This document shows, piece by piece, positions 21,218-33,720 of a DNA stretch of 64,000 nt. The DNA comes from Austropuccinia psidii (taxonomy: Eukaryota; Basidiomycota; Pucciniomycetes; Pucciniales; Sphaerophragmiaceae). Every line of letters starts with the position of its first letter. Positions within the stretch are counted from its first letter, which is position 1. The notes under the pieces were generated by a model. It was not told where the DNA came from and ran no database searches. It saw nothing but the letters and a program-made list of their open reading frames with translations. Where the stretch lies: assembly GCA_023105745.1 (NCBI GenBank), contig JALGQZ010000001.1, positions 69,911,991 through 69,975,990 on the forward strand. The letters run 5' to 3'. The translations under genes were made by a program, and so were the position numbers.

Positions 21218-23690
21218 AAAATAACAATTTAACTTTCAAGGTTTTGATGAGGCAAAAATTCAAAATGTAGAAAATAATGGTTCAAATAAACATTAAGTTT
21301 CATGACATGAATATTGAATTATCACCAATTTATTTTTCACAAATTAATTATTCATTTCAAAACGGATCCCAAATCCATTTTGAAACCATTTTTTGATTTC
21401 AATTTTCGAGCTATACTAGCTAATTATCCCTGTGATATTTTATCATGAAGAATTATCATTTTAAGTTTATGAAGAGTATTTCTTCAGCTGAAGAATTTTT
21501 TCACAGGAACAGATGTGAATTTATATGGATCTTTGAATACAAGCTCAAAAGAAAATATTAGAAATCTCAAAAATAATAATTCACATTGAAATTAATTTAC
21601 TTTTTTTCAGAGTTTTTGGGCCCTTATCAAGGCAATTTTAATTGTAATTGGAAAAAAAATTTCTATTTGAAGTAAATAAGAACACATTGAATTTGAAATA
21701 TTTTCCTCTCACAAATGAAGAATTCATAAAACATCAAGCCCTTATTCTGGTTTTCATTTTAAATCTTGGATTAGATTTTTGGCTATATAATGAGCTAAAA
21801 TTAATGGTACATATTCCCTTTTCAAGAATTTCATTTTTTCATAAATTCATTATATTTTTACAGTGATATGTATTCTGACATACTGGAATCTTCCAAAACC
21901 TATCCTTTCAAGAATTCACCTAACAAATCTTTGGAAGTATTAAAGGAATTGAAATTTTTGCTATCAGTAAGAATGTTCCAGAAGTATGTTCTCCTTATCC
22001 TTCGTGAGCTTGATAAGAGTATCAAAAATGATTATCTAAAGTTCCTTTATAATTGAATCGGATTAGCGATGTCTTGAGAAGATACTTTGCAAAATTTTCA
22101 ATTTAATAAAAGGGAATTGGAAGAATATTTCTGATTCAGGTAGCTCTTATTGATTTTTGAATTATTTGTTAGGTTTAGGAATTCGATTGCATATTTTAAA
22201 GATAAATTTGTTTATAAATTTATGCAGATTTTACCTGTGTTATTATCTACTAACCTTTGATACAAAAGGTCTTCAAAGACTATGGGCTTGGCTCATTTTA
22301 ATTTGAAATATATCCATTCAAAAAGAAAGAATTTTTTCATTTCTAAATTTTAAATGTTTGCTAGTAATTTTGTCAAATACGGAATAGTTGAATCTAAAAA
22401 TATGGCTTTTCAATTTCTGAAGTATCCCCACTCCCTCTTAAGTTTCCATAAATTAAAAAGGCTGATTTTGAATCCAAACCTTTACATGTCTAAAGACCAA
22501 AAATATGGGAAGAAAATTCATGCTAAAAATTCATGGCCATGTTTTAGGATTTTTGAACAAGAGGAAATACCTTGAAGGTCTTGTATGTCAGTTCTCAAGC
22601 TCATCTTTTGTTTGACATTCTCACAAAAAAATGATTAAATCCCCATTATTGTACACCATAGTTTTGAATTTTTTCATACAGCTTGTCAAAAAACCTTTAG
22701 AATGGCTGATTTGTTGAGATTTGAGAATGAAATATTCACATTATTATTTCTATATAATAATAATCAAGGTGACATAAGCTATTAATTTTGATAAAAATGC
22801 TTATCTTAAAGGATTTAGTTACCTCTTAAACCACAAATTAAAGCTTCCTACACTATGTAAGCAACATATCATGGACAAATAAAAAAGTGGTCCACAATAT
22901 TCTTTTCATAAAGAGGGAAAACTCATTGGAAAGCAATAATTTCAGAAAAAACACTTCTATTTAATTTTATGTGAGTTATTCCGGCTACTTTCAACCTTTG
23001 GCTTAAACTCATGTTCAACGTCTTTCAAGTTCTTCTTAAAACTCTTCCCAACCCACCTGCACTAGCTCAGCTGAAATGTTGTTTGAGAAGGGTTTGGAGT
23101 AAGCTTTATGGGAAGATGTTTAATAATTTATTTTTCTTCCACAAACCTTAATTATTGAATTTATGGAGCTATATAAAGCACCATGCCCTCAAATTATTTT
23201 CATGAAGCATAAATGGAATCATGTGACAAAAATATTTCCAATCACCCTATGACCAATTTCAAAAATGATAATTTTTTTGTCAATCAAAAGTTGTGAAATA
23301 TGTTTAAATGATTTTGGGAAATGACAATTAAATATTGAAGAGTTTATGAATTTATCATCTTGTGATCATCAGGGACTTATTATGCTGGAAATTTTGACCT
23401 CAAAAATATGTAAAAATTACTAATCCAATATCCTTTCATATTCTTCTGTGTTAGTTTTGTGTGGTTTTGTTTCCATGCAATATAATTTCTATTTTGTTTA
23501 ATTCCCTTACAAATACTTTCCTCTCGCATAATTTCCCTATTTTATCAAGATGATTCCCAAATCATATTGATTCTCTTAATTTCTGAATGTTTTTTTGTTT
23601 TGGGATTTTATTATATTCTCAATTGTTATTTAAATTATTAATTTTGCTGGTTGGTAAAATGATTTTTGGTTATATCTCTTCTTGAATTTG
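21218..23690. other. AT-rich region without recognisable genes
   Basis: Only short chance frames are seen (at most 73 codons). No transposase, RT or LTR-end motifs were found on either strand. Confidence 0.5.
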
Positions 23691-24520
23691 ATTTTGATTT
23701 GATCCCTTAATTGGGTTTTTGTTCATTTTTTTATTTTTTGGGGGGTTTGGATATTGTTTTGTTCAATGATTTCCAAAAGGAATTGATTTATTTTTACTCC
23801 TACTCATTTTTTTCATTTTCTTACAATGTTTTTGATTTTGCTTCAGTCAATTTCTTTTTAGCTTTTTTGTTCAAATTGTTCATTTTTTTATCTTTTCTTC
23901 TTCTCATGATCTTTGAAATTTGTTTGATTTTTTTATTTTTTTTTATTTTTTTAATTCTGCTTTTTTCATTATTTTTTTATCCTTCAGTTTTTTTTTTAAT
24001 CTTTTCTTAGGGGTGTGCAGATTTTAAATCAGTGGACAAGCCATAACTTGAAGTGTTATTTGGGTTATTTGTTCACAATAGCACTAGAGTGGGACAATAA
24101 CCAAATAAAACCCTTAATCAGTGCTTCTGCACTGATTTAGTATATTGCCATCCTCAAAAAAAATAATCAAAAAGTATAAAAATATTAAAAAACTTTAAAA
24201 GAAAAAAATAAAAAAATAAAACCAATAAGAAAAATCATAAAATTAAAAAAAAATACAATTTAAAAAAGAAAAAATTGAAACATAAAAAATTACAAAATCA
24301 CCCAAAATATTAAAAGAAAACTTCAAAATCAAAATGAAAAACTTTTTTTGAGAGATGAATGAAAAATCTTGAAAAAAACAATTTAAGAAAAAATTGTTTT
24401 CAAGACTTCAACCCAAAAAATAACTGAAAGATAAAAGAAACCAAAAATTGAAATAAAAAAAGTTGAAATTGAAAAAAAAGGAAAAAAATTTTATTATTGC
24501 TATAAATTGAAATAAAAATT
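23691..24520. repeat. T-rich to A-rich strand switch around a hairpin
   Basis: About 23700-24010 is dominated by T runs on the plus strand and 24150-24500 by A runs. Between them lies a mixed 140-bp core with a perfect hairpin: AATCAGTGC (24116-24124), loop TTCT, GCACTGATT (24129-24137). The flanks would pair loosely as a large inverted repeat. The 99-codon frame at 23711-24010 is a low-complexity product of the T runs. Confidence 0.5.
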
Positions 24521-25580
24521 GGTTATGTCTTTAGTTATACTTTTTCATCTTCCAAAACTCAAAAAAATATTAGATACAAAGAGAAATAAAGATAGAAAAT
24601 CAATATTTGGGAAATAAATATCTCACCTCAAAGATGAAGGGAGTTCAAACACAACATAAGGACTATTTAACTAAATGATTCATTTTTTCAATTTTAGATT
24701 AGATAATTTTCCAAAGAAAACAACTCATTTGTGAAATTTGAAACGTTTCCTTCACAAAATTCAACAATGAGAAATAAGGTTGTAAATAAATCTCATATAA
24801 GCTGAAATGATTAATTTAAATAGTGAAAACACTCAATATGGAAGGGAGTTTAAATCAAAAAAGAATCTTCATAGTTGTTCCTCTTCATTCTTAATGGAGA
24901 ATTTGATGAATTTGAAAAAATTAATTCATATTATAAAAAAATATCCCTTCCTTGTGAATATTGTGAGTAATCAAGAAAATATAGAACATATTTGAAGAAA
25001 ATAATACTAATTCTGAGTAATATGAGTCTCAATTACGTTAGAATTTTCCATAGCTTCCAAAAACAATCATTCAGAAACTAGTTTGGTATATAAGTGGGGA
25101 AAGCACAAATATGATATATGTATCAAAAGACAATTAAAACCACTGCATATCCTCCTTCAGTGGTGTGTAAAGTATCATAAAATAACAATAGACAAGCTAT
25201 ATGGTGGATTATTTGGCTTAAAATTGTTTAAGCTCTGTATGAATTGGCTTAATACATAGAGGCTTTGCATTCAGAATAAATTTATATGCAAATGGTTAGA
25301 AATAATGTGAACCTGTACCAGGGGCCCATCATTTGGAGTATGAAGGAAAATTGAGTCTCTCCAAGGTTACTTCACATATCTCTGTAAGAAGGTTTATTTC
25401 CCTATGGAGAGGAATTTTCATTTAATAATTGATTGTATTGGTGAATGGTGTATATGAAATGTATGAGTAAACAAACAAAGATCATGATAAATTTATAAGC
25501 TTCTATTTTAATTGAGTAAAATTCAAAATATCCAAACCTGTGGTGGAAAGTATCTTCAGAAATATTTCAAGATTAGAACC
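24521..25580. other. AT-rich region without recognisable genes
   Basis: No coding or repeat signal that I could assign. Confidence 0.4.
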
Positions 25581-25650
25581 AAGGTTGAGACTCAAGTTGA
25601 AAGGAGGTTGGACCTACTACCCCCTGGAGGGAGAATAGCCTTTTTTCATG
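25581..25650 (+). repeat. Short repeat GGTTGGACCT-CTACCCC-type, one of two inverted copies
   Basis: The sequence GGTTGGACCTACTACCCC, followed by AGGGAGAATAGC, matches the reverse complement of about 63000-63040 (GGTTGGACCTGCTACCCC, then GCAGGGATAGC). The two copies lie 37 kb apart in opposite orientation, in AT-rich DNA on both sides. They are probably ends or conserved parts of an unclassified repeat. Confidence 0.5.
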
Positions 25651-25791
25651 GTGATTATAGAACCCCTCCTTTTTATTGCAAATTTTCTCTTTTCTTCTTT
25701 CTTTTTAAACAAAAAAATTGAAAATAAAAAGAGTAATTATTTTTTTTGAAATAGAATACTATAAATTGTATTTTAATTTATGCTTTTTTGT

Positions 25792-25835
25792 AATTGTTGG
25801 AGAATAGTACAGTACTGTACTATTCTCCAACAATT
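25792..25835. other. Perfect 44-bp palindrome, no spacer
   Basis: The 22-bp arm beginning AATTGTTGGAGAATAG is followed directly by its exact reverse complement; the centre is AGT|ACT at 25813/25814. Three further complementary bases lie beyond a single mismatch on each side. The flanks are T-rich and A/T-rich. It can extrude as a cruciform or fold as a hairpin in RNA or single-stranded DNA. Confidence 0.95.
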
Positions 25836-26298
25836 GCAATAATTTTTTTCCTTTTGATTCTTTTATTTTGTTTTTTATTGTTATTAAAAAAATAAAAATG
25901 TATTTTTGTTCTTACACTGTACATAGTAATATTGCTTTTTTGCATGTGATTGAGTTTTTTTGTTTTCAGTATTGTTCCAATTCTTTTCTCAGGTTACTAT
26001 TATCTTTATTATTCTTGTTTTAATATTTTGAACTATATATATATATTTGTTTATTATTTTTTTAAGTTTTTTCTGTTGTTTTTGCATCATTCTAATGCTT
26101 TTTCTTAAAAACCATATTTTTTTGGTTATTTATTTTATATTTTTTTTCTTTGAAAAAAATTGATTCTTTTTTTAAAAAAAAGAAGAAATACACTATATTG
26201 GATATTAATATCAATAAAGAATTATGAGAGATAATTGAGCCTGTTTTTTTATGGAGCTGAAGGGAAAAAAGTAATTTACAATAAAATGAACTTAAGTG
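25836..26298. other. T-rich spacer before the solo LTR
   Basis: Low complexity, no gene. About 26238-26270 resembles 5175-5210. Confidence 0.4.
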
Positions 26299-28200
26299 AG
26301 TATTGTGAGCCTTGAGGTATATTTTACATACCCAAATAGGCCACAAATATGTTTAAAAATAGATTTTGAACAATGCATAACCCACAAGTCACACATATAT
26401 TAAAAATTCATTATTTTTTTCTTTCAGAAAAGAGGAATAAGTTTTTTGTGAGTACGTAAATCCATGGATTTCAGCCCAGATTTGGATTCTACACAAAGAT
26501 TCACGTAGGGTAGCTCCATAGAGTGAATAAGCTTCAATTAGCTCTAAGAGGTGGGAATATGGAAAATACTTTAATAACAAATCATTAATACCACATAAAA
26601 GAATTGTGAAAAAATTTGTTTTTCTCAATTTCATGCCAAAATAATGGGAATGTGAGAAATCCCATGTTACATAAACACTAAGAATAATGTTATGCATGTT
26701 TGTGGCACTTAATATTAAGGTATTCCTACATACATATTTGGTGTACCCATAGTGGATATCAGTCTTGAATCCTGAAATTCTATTTTTGACATAAAAATAG
26801 TCAAGGGGGACAAAAGACATCAAAGAGAGCCAGGGTACCCAACTTCTGAGGCCTCTGAGGCATGGACAGCTCTAAAGCTTGGATCCCTGTCTGATCTTGG
26901 CCCAATTAGTAGACCAAAACCTTTTGTGAACTTGGTTACCAAGTTAAGATCTCATTAAATCATAAGAAAAGAGGAAATGAGCTGCTATTTTGACGTGCCA
27001 ATGGGGTAAAGAGCAACTTAGACTCCTGTACACATGTCAATTATTATTTATTTTCCATGAATAAGCCCTAAAAGAGAAATTGAAACCCTTTTTGGACTAG
27101 TATCCATTGATTTACCACATAGCAACCAGCAATATAGTGCTATTTGCAATTCTACATAGAAATGAGGTAAAACCTTCAAAAATTCATTAGAAATAAAACT
27201 ATTAATGAGTCCTTCTGAAATATACAACACCAATTAAGAACAGGATTATTCCCATAAAGACCAAAAAGAATCATACTTTTATAAGTACAACTCAAAGTTT
27301 TACATATAGTGCATTTTTGATGATTCCACGTGAAACACTGAATCTACAAAAATTCACAGAAAATACACTCTGTGATGAAATTTCCAATTACATTGATAAC
27401 TTTGAGGAATTAATGTTTATTTTCAATTAAAAGAATATTTACAGTTGTTACTCCTTTTATTCTTAGCCATATTTGGGTTGGGAATCACATACAAGCATCA
27501 ATTAAGTAATTATGATAACCTTAAATGACAACAGATGATGCAATCATTAATCCAAAAAGGATTACTGTTTTCTCACCCACTGGTTTTTCAGTTTGCTCCA
27601 TGAAAAGCCTCTGTGAGCTGTCTTAGACTTAAAAGACACCTTGTCTTGCTGTTTTTTCCAAATCATCATATTATTCAATTATACCATTATTACCAACAAG
27701 TATTAGTTAATCTTTTCTTAAGTGTTTTAATCTTTCAGAATAAACACGAAATACATGAAATAATAGAAATCAGCTATATACTTTTGCAATACTGTTATAA
27801 ATCCATTTTGATCCTTTAAATCCACAATTATCCATCAAATTTCTCTACTATTATGTTTAACAAGTTCTTTGGAGTATTAGTAAGTGTTTTGTCTTAATTC
27901 TTAAGCGTTTTTCTTTAGTCATTGTTTTCTTCAAGAAATATATTGATAATTATTATTGCAAAAGATAATTATATATTAAAATAATTTCATTATTAAATAC
28001 TTCTTGTAATTGATTCTAGTAGACAATTACTGCTTAATGTTATAATCACTAGTAGTGTATAACAATTAAAAAGAAGTAATTAATTAATTATTTAATTGTG
28101 GTTATAATAATTTTTATTATTATATCTCATAAGAACAGTCATAGTACTGATGATTAATAGTAATATTACCAACAGTTTCATAGACACATCTTACAAGTAT
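26299..28200 (+). mobile_element. Solo LTR (26304-28195) with 5-bp target duplication
   Basis: The sequence starts TGTGAGCCTTGAGGTATATT, closely matching the LTR start of the nested element (TGTGAGCCTTAGAGGTATTT at 42707). It ends CATAGACACATCTTACA, matching that LTR's CATATCCACACCTTACA. The LTR is 1892 bp, against 1813 and 1792 bp. AGTAT flanks it at 26299-26303 and 28196-28200. No internal region is present, so it is a solo LTR left by LTR-LTR recombination. Frames inside it (for example 26389-26823 minus, 144 codons) have no other support. The middle is too diverged to align by eye. Confidence 0.85.
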
Positions 28201-28369
28201 TTTTTTGTTTTTTAATAATATATAATGTTTAGGTATTTTAATTTTGAAATTTGTAATAGTATTAAGTTTCAGAATTTATAAGAGTGATATTGATCCAAAT
28301 AATGGAGTTGAAATCAATTGGTTTAATTAAATTAAATAAGTAATATTTAGATATTTGTTGACTTGAATA
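28201..28369. other. AT-rich spacer
   Basis: Short AT-rich stretch between the solo LTR and the start of recognisable Ty3 integrase sequence. Nothing else seen. Confidence 0.4.
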
Positions 28370-29346
28370 TTGGCAGTTTTTATTCCAACAATTTCTTCAA
28401 TAACTTCACTGTATTTGGCCAATTAATTCATGAAGAATATATTTTCAAAGCATGGCCCTCCTTCAAGAATTTTCAGTGATAGAGGCTCTCTTTTTGTTTC
28501 TTTTTTTTGGACCAATCTTTGTCAGAAGCTCAAGATTTCAAGTGATCTTCCAACTGCTTATCATCCAGAAACTGATGGACAGACGGAGAGAGTAAATCAG
28601 ATACTAGAAAAGTACCTTTGGAGGTATGTAAGTTATCATCAAGATGATTAAACACCTGGCTCCCTCTGACTAAATTTTCCTACAATAACTCTGAACATTC
28701 TTCACAAAATAATCACCATTTTTCACTGTTTATAGAAGAAATCCTCAATTTGGCTCAGCTACATTACTCAAGATACTCCTTCAGGAAAGTTATCAACAAA
28801 AATCCAATCCATAAAGCAAGATGTCAAGAGAGAACTTGAAGTTTCCATAAACAGGTTTAAGAGGTATTCAGATAAAAGTAGAGCAAGTCCACCTGTTTTA
28901 AATCCTGGTAACATGGGATGGATTTCTTACAAGAATATAAAAGCAACTAGACCCACCAACAATGCTTCAGAAAGGAGGTTGCATCCTTTTCCAATCTTGA
29001 AGAAAGTCAGAACTCAGCCCTACCATCTCAATGGAAGTCCAGCCACCCAGTCATCCATATTTCACTCTCAGAACCAGTCAAGACATCAACAATCCCAAAT
29101 TGGCATCAAGAGCCTCCTCCTCCAATTATCATGGAAGAAGAAGAGGAATGGGAAGTCTCTCAAATACTAGAATCAAAGCTCAAGAGAGGAAAGTTGTGGT
29201 ATTTGTTGGAATGGATAGGTTTCAGTCAAGGGCGAGAAAAATCCACTTGGTAACAAGCTAAAAGCCTCAATAACTGTCCTGAACTTGTCAAGGACTTACA
29301 TTCTTTACATACTGACAACCCAGGACCCAATTCTTCAAGAGCTTGA
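28370..29346 (+). pseudogene. Integrase/chromodomain remnant of copy A
   Basis: The intact piece at 28430-28651 has SDRGSLF (second Asp) and TERVNQ (Glu); the first Asp is lost with the 5' truncation. Farther on, frameshifts near 28650-28760 and 28990 and two in-frame stops in the chromodomain (after ...EKSTW and in the next segment) break the frame. The chromodomain is still recognisable at about 29130-29300 (EEEEWEVSQILESKLKRGKL, WYLLEWIGF). The original stop TGA is at 29344-29346. Close relative of 37-1104 and of 46329-47324. Confidence 0.8.
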
Positions 29347-30111
29347 CTTTTAATGGTGCTTAGTAGGGAGAGGAATTACAAAGCATAAGTCCCACTCCTG
29401 GCATTCCTCTTTCAAGGTATTCTACCCTTCTTGTTGTAAGAATCACCTTGGCCACTCTGTTAGCACTCTGAAATTTTTTGAAACAGATCTTTGGCAAGGC
29501 TTTACACATCAATTCCAAAGTTATGGCCATTTTCATTTGGGCAAATGGACTATCCTTTCTGAATTCTTTTCCAAGACATTATCCTTTCAACAATTCTTTT
29601 AATTTTATGGCACTGGCGGGAGTGGTAACTACCAAAATCAAGTTCCTCTCCTGGTGTGCACTTCCCTTAGGGGTCGACAATCTGTCAAAGCATCACCTTG
29701 GCCACTCTGTGAGCACCTGGCATACAATTTACCTTTTCACGTCCTTGGCCAATTTCCAAATCAATACCAACCTTGGTGATGAAGGTTGGAATTTCCTCAA
29801 GATTAATTTATTTTTCTTTCTCTTATCTTCATTTTCATTATTTTATTTTAGTTTAAGTTTTTCTTTTATCACATCAAATTTCATGTCACAAAAAAACATC
29901 AATCATTTATATTCATCAACAATCTTGAAGCCAATGTCAAATAAAGATTAAGCAAGTCCTACGTCATAAGTCAGCATTTTAATATCAGTATCAATTTTTC
30001 TTTCTCAAAAGAACTCCTCCTTATCTCCCTCCGAAAATGCTTGCCCATAGCCTCAACAGGCTTGACCTTTTCTTGGTGCTCAGGAGCTCACCATTTCAAG
30101 GTGGGGGGTAC
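29347..30111 (+). repeat. 3' non-coding region of copy A with the duplicated unit
   Basis: Two related units of about 115 bp start near 29350 and 29606, both ending in a variant of CACCTTGGCCACTCTGT-AGCAC. They match the units in the other two copies. The region closes with a polypurine tract (AAGGTGGGGGG, 30098-30108). No gene seen. Confidence 0.7.
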
Positions 30112-31582
30112 TGTCACAATCATTTCAATTCACTCTCTTCGACCTCCATATGGCATATCAATGCCATATCCAGCTTATGTAAATATGGCCATATCCATAA
30201 TCCATGGCCAAATTGGCCATTTAATCTTTCCTGGCCTTTTATGGCCATTTCACTATCTGGGGCCACCTTTGCCCCTTCGTCATCATCAGGCCTTGCCTGG
30301 AAAGTCTTTGCTTTTGGGCACTCTTAGGTATTTTCCAGTCAACAGGGAATATAGATCCCAAAAGACTTTATTTGTCTCTTTCAGCTTTAAATACATTTTT
30401 GCACATTTTTGCCCATTTTGCAAACTTTTGTGTATTCTGCTGTATTCCGTCCTTTTATCCCCTTTTCCCATGTAATATGGGAAATATGACAAAATGGCTA
30501 TATTAGGATATTTGGGGCTTAATTGCCAGTTTTGTGCATTTTTGCAAACACAGTTTTAAATCTGTATAAGCTGTATTTGGCCTGAAACTCCAAAATGGTC
30601 AAAACACCCAAAACACTTTGTCACCCCTGAAGCCACCCAAAGCCCATTTTTCCCTCATATCCTCCTGGCATAATTTCAAAAGACCTTAGGCCACTTTCAC
30701 CCTCCAATAACCAAAAGTGCCATAAATGGTGTTATACACCATTATGAATCTTCTTTCACCAGAAATCCAATTGTTCCAATATCAAAGGGTTATTTCAACA
30801 TTCCAAAAATTCATCAAGGCTCAAGAACAAGTGTTTCTGTCAAATATCAATGATGCCATCAAGAAATCATTGAATATTCTTATTCACAGTATTCCTCAAA
30901 GGGAATACTGGCAGTTCATTCTCAAGGGATATTCAAGAGGTAGTTCACAAACAATCTGTCAAGTGTCAATTATCCATCAATACCCCTTTGCAACCACATT
31001 CATTTGATACAGTCTGGATTCATCAAGACATGTATTTTAATCATACATCATGGAAAGATCATCCAACCCAGTTCATTTCTCAGTTTGGCGAGGTATAAAT
31101 TCCATCAGACAATCAATACAGATCTTCTGCCAGCCTGAAGGATTCAAGCTCTAAACCTTGCACATATACCACCCTCCTTTGACCCTGGGGAGTTTTTCCC
31201 CCAGTTAATTAATATACTTTGATTTTGTTTTATCTTTATGTATCTTTTCATTTTGTTGAGTGAATACTGATATTATCAAGTCAGTCATTAAGCACCTCTT
31301 ATTTTCTTTCTTTGCCTGTCAGTAGATATTGGTGGTCATATCCTTTACTAATTCCATTGTTCATTCTGGAAGGTTTAAACAGTAATAAAGGACTTACTTT
31401 GTTGGCTCTTTGGCCATTTGGCTTTGTATTTCTCTTATTACATCTCATTTTGCACCTGCATATTTCTTAGAGATATTAATTGCTTTTATTCCTGTCTTCT
31501 GTATTCTTTGTAGTCTTCCAAATGAGCTCCATGATTACTGATTGCCAGGCCACTCCTGTTTTTCCCAAGAGCCCCTGTGACA
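30112..31582 (+). repeat. Shared LTR (1471 bp) between copies A and B
   Basis: Starts TGTCACAATC after a polypurine tract and ends CTGTGACA. Its partner at 48117-49537 (1421 bp) aligns along the full length; part of the difference is a run of roughly 50 bp present near 30170-30240 but absent from the partner. The left neighbour is copy A's 3' end and the right neighbour is copy B's leader and gag, so one LTR serves as 3' LTR of A and 5' LTR of B. Confidence 0.85.
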
Positions 31583-32364
31583 TTATATTAATTAACTCAA
31601 AACTCTTTTCATTCTGTTCATTCATTCTTTATAATTTTGATCACTCATTTCATCAAAATTATGCCTGTTCAATTCTCATGAACTTCATTGTTTATTGTCA
31701 CCTCTCAATTTTCTCTCATTCATTTCTCATTTTGCAAATTGAAACCTGACCCTTTTTTTTCTCTTTTAAATATTTATTCAGCTCATCAAGTTAATTCAAT
31801 TCATAATTCAGGTTTCATTTCATTTTTCATTTGATTTTCAAATTGGTCATCAAAGTTCATTCAGACACATTCTTCACATCAAGAGTCACTTTGATTTATT
31901 CTTCAAGAATTTTGATTTTTAAAGAAGAACTCATTTGATTTGATTTGATTTATTCATTTGACATAAGATTGATATTTACTTCAAGAAAGTTGATTGACCT
32001 GAAGATTTATTGATCATGTTGATTTTTCACATCAATATTTTTGACATAAATTTATTTTCCCTCAAAAACTCATTTGATTACTTACTTTTATGCAAGATTT
32101 TGATTTTGATTGATTTGTCATATAGACTTAATGATTTCAGGATTTCATTTGACATATTGATTTATTGTCTTCAAGATTTCATTTGACATATTGATTTATT
32201 GACTTCAAGAATTAATTCAACAATTTATTGATTGACTTACTTGAAGATTTCATTTTTATCAATTGATTTTGATATTGACTTCAAGCTTTCCTTTTGTCTT
32301 GCTTCAAGTTTTTCATCTCAAATTTTGATTTCATTCATTTCACTCCATTTTTATCCTGAAAATA
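31583..32364 (+). other. Leader of copy B
   Basis: T-rich non-coding leader with many degenerate TTGATTT/TTCAAGA words (31850-32330). I could not identify a primer-binding site: the base after the LTR starts TTATATTAATTA and does not look like a tRNA 3' end complement. Confidence 0.5.
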
Positions 32365-33720
32365 ATGCCTGTCCAACATTCACCTCCTGCAAGACAGACA
32401 ATATCACAGGCAAGAGCTCAAGGTTTTCTTACTCCAACTACAAGAGCTCCTCTTGATGGAACCCCAGAAGATCCTAAACTGAATGCCCACTTAGACAGAG
32501 GACCAAATTTGGAAGGAGCAGCACCATCCAGGAAGGAAGGAAGAGGGCCAAGAAGATCAAGTTCTTTTTCACGAGTAGTTGGTGGTTTTCCAGGACTTTA
32601 AAGGACCACTTTCAAAGGTCCTGGTGAAGATTGTGAGGAGGAAATGGAGAATTCTGTTGAAGAGGAAGATTCTGATGGTACTGAAGGTGTTCCTGCTCCT
32701 GTGGGGGCATCCCAATGTACTGGAGGGCCAAATCTAGCCCAGTCTAATCAACCTATCTCCCATCAGTCTGAACCATTCTTATTGCCCATTATGCAGAAAA
32801 TGACTCATATTATGGCCAATATTCAAAAATCTGCATCTTCTGAAGCTTCAAGACCACCAGCCTTCAAGACTCCAACTATAAAGGCACCAGACTGCTTTGA
32901 CAGGACTCAACCCTTCAAAGTCAGAAGTTTCATTCAATCTCGTCAACTTATATTTCATAATTATCTGGAAAATGTCTCTCAAGACAGGAAGGAAGTTATT
33001 TATTCCACTTCATTTCTTATTGGCAGGGCTGAAAAATGGAGTGAGCCTTATCTCTCCAATCTCACTAATGAATACCCAAATTACCTTACCAATTCATGGA
33101 GTTTATTTGAATCTCACCTCTTTACTTTGTTTGGGGACCCAAATGAAGTTGGAGAAGCTGAAGCAGAGCTGGATTCCTTAAGAGTGAAAAAGCTGAACAT
33201 TTTTGTTATACATTGCTTATTTCAGAACTTTGGTTTCAAGAATTGGAGATTGGGGTGAAAGAGCTCTCATACATAATCTCAGGAAGGGATTGCCATCCAG
33301 AATTCTGGATTAATTGGCCTCCCATCCTTCAAGAATTGACTCTCTTCAAGACTTAATGGATTTTACCCTGGAGCTTGATACCAGTAGCCATGAGACAAAA
33401 AAGGAGAAGAAGCCTGAAGCCTCAAAGTCAAACTCTTCCCATCCTCAAAATTCTTTGAGCTCAAATCAAAAGAAGAGGAACAAGCCCAATTCTTCTTTGT
33501 TTAATATGGACTTCAATTTGATGGGTTTTGAAAAGGAAAGAAGAAACAAGGAGGGCTTATGTGCCTATTGTGGTGGGAAGCATAGTCTTGAGTTTTGTTT
33601 CAAAAGACCTCAAAACCAGCTTTCCCAGCCAGGGAAGAGCCTGAGTGAAGATCATGTTGTGTTCAATGGTATTTACTATTTTCCACCCAGAGTAAAATTG
33701 TTAATTCTGAATACTGGTGC
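32365..33720 (+). pseudogene. gag of copy B
   Basis: The frame starts MPVQHSPPARQTISQARAQG and continues after an in-frame TAA (32599-32601) into an acidic and Pro-rich stretch, then the capsid-like core (APDCFDRTQPFKVRSFIQSR, TSFLIGRAEKW, LFGDPNEVGEAEAELDSLR; about 32890-33190). A frameshift near 33195-33240 moves the reading to 33314-33850. That part has a Lys-rich segment and a zinc knuckle CAYCGGKHSLEFC (about 33560-33600) spaced CX2CX3HX4C, one residue shorter than the usual CX2CX4HX4C. Gag packages the element's RNA. I recognise the wording as an abundant A. psidii gag from memory. Inactive through the stop and frameshift. Confidence 0.85.

Larger units (their letters stand above)
28370..31582 (+). 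mobile_element. Ty3/Gypsy copy A: 3' end only, sharing its LTR with copy B
   Basis: Recognisable sequence starts within the integrase core (GGCAGTTTTTATTCCAAC, equivalent to about 46350 in copy B). It runs through chromodomain, duplicated 3' unit and polypurine tract into the LTR 30112-31582. Gag, protease, RT and the 5' LTR are missing. The sequence directly after that LTR is the leader and gag of copy B. Confidence 0.8.

Noticed and set aside
23711..24010. 99-codon hydrophobic plus frame resembling a membrane protein
   Set aside because: Low-complexity product of T runs; Phe/Leu/Ser codons only.
26389..26823. 144-codon minus-strand frame
   Set aside because: Lies wholly inside the solo LTR with a target duplication; no domain motif.
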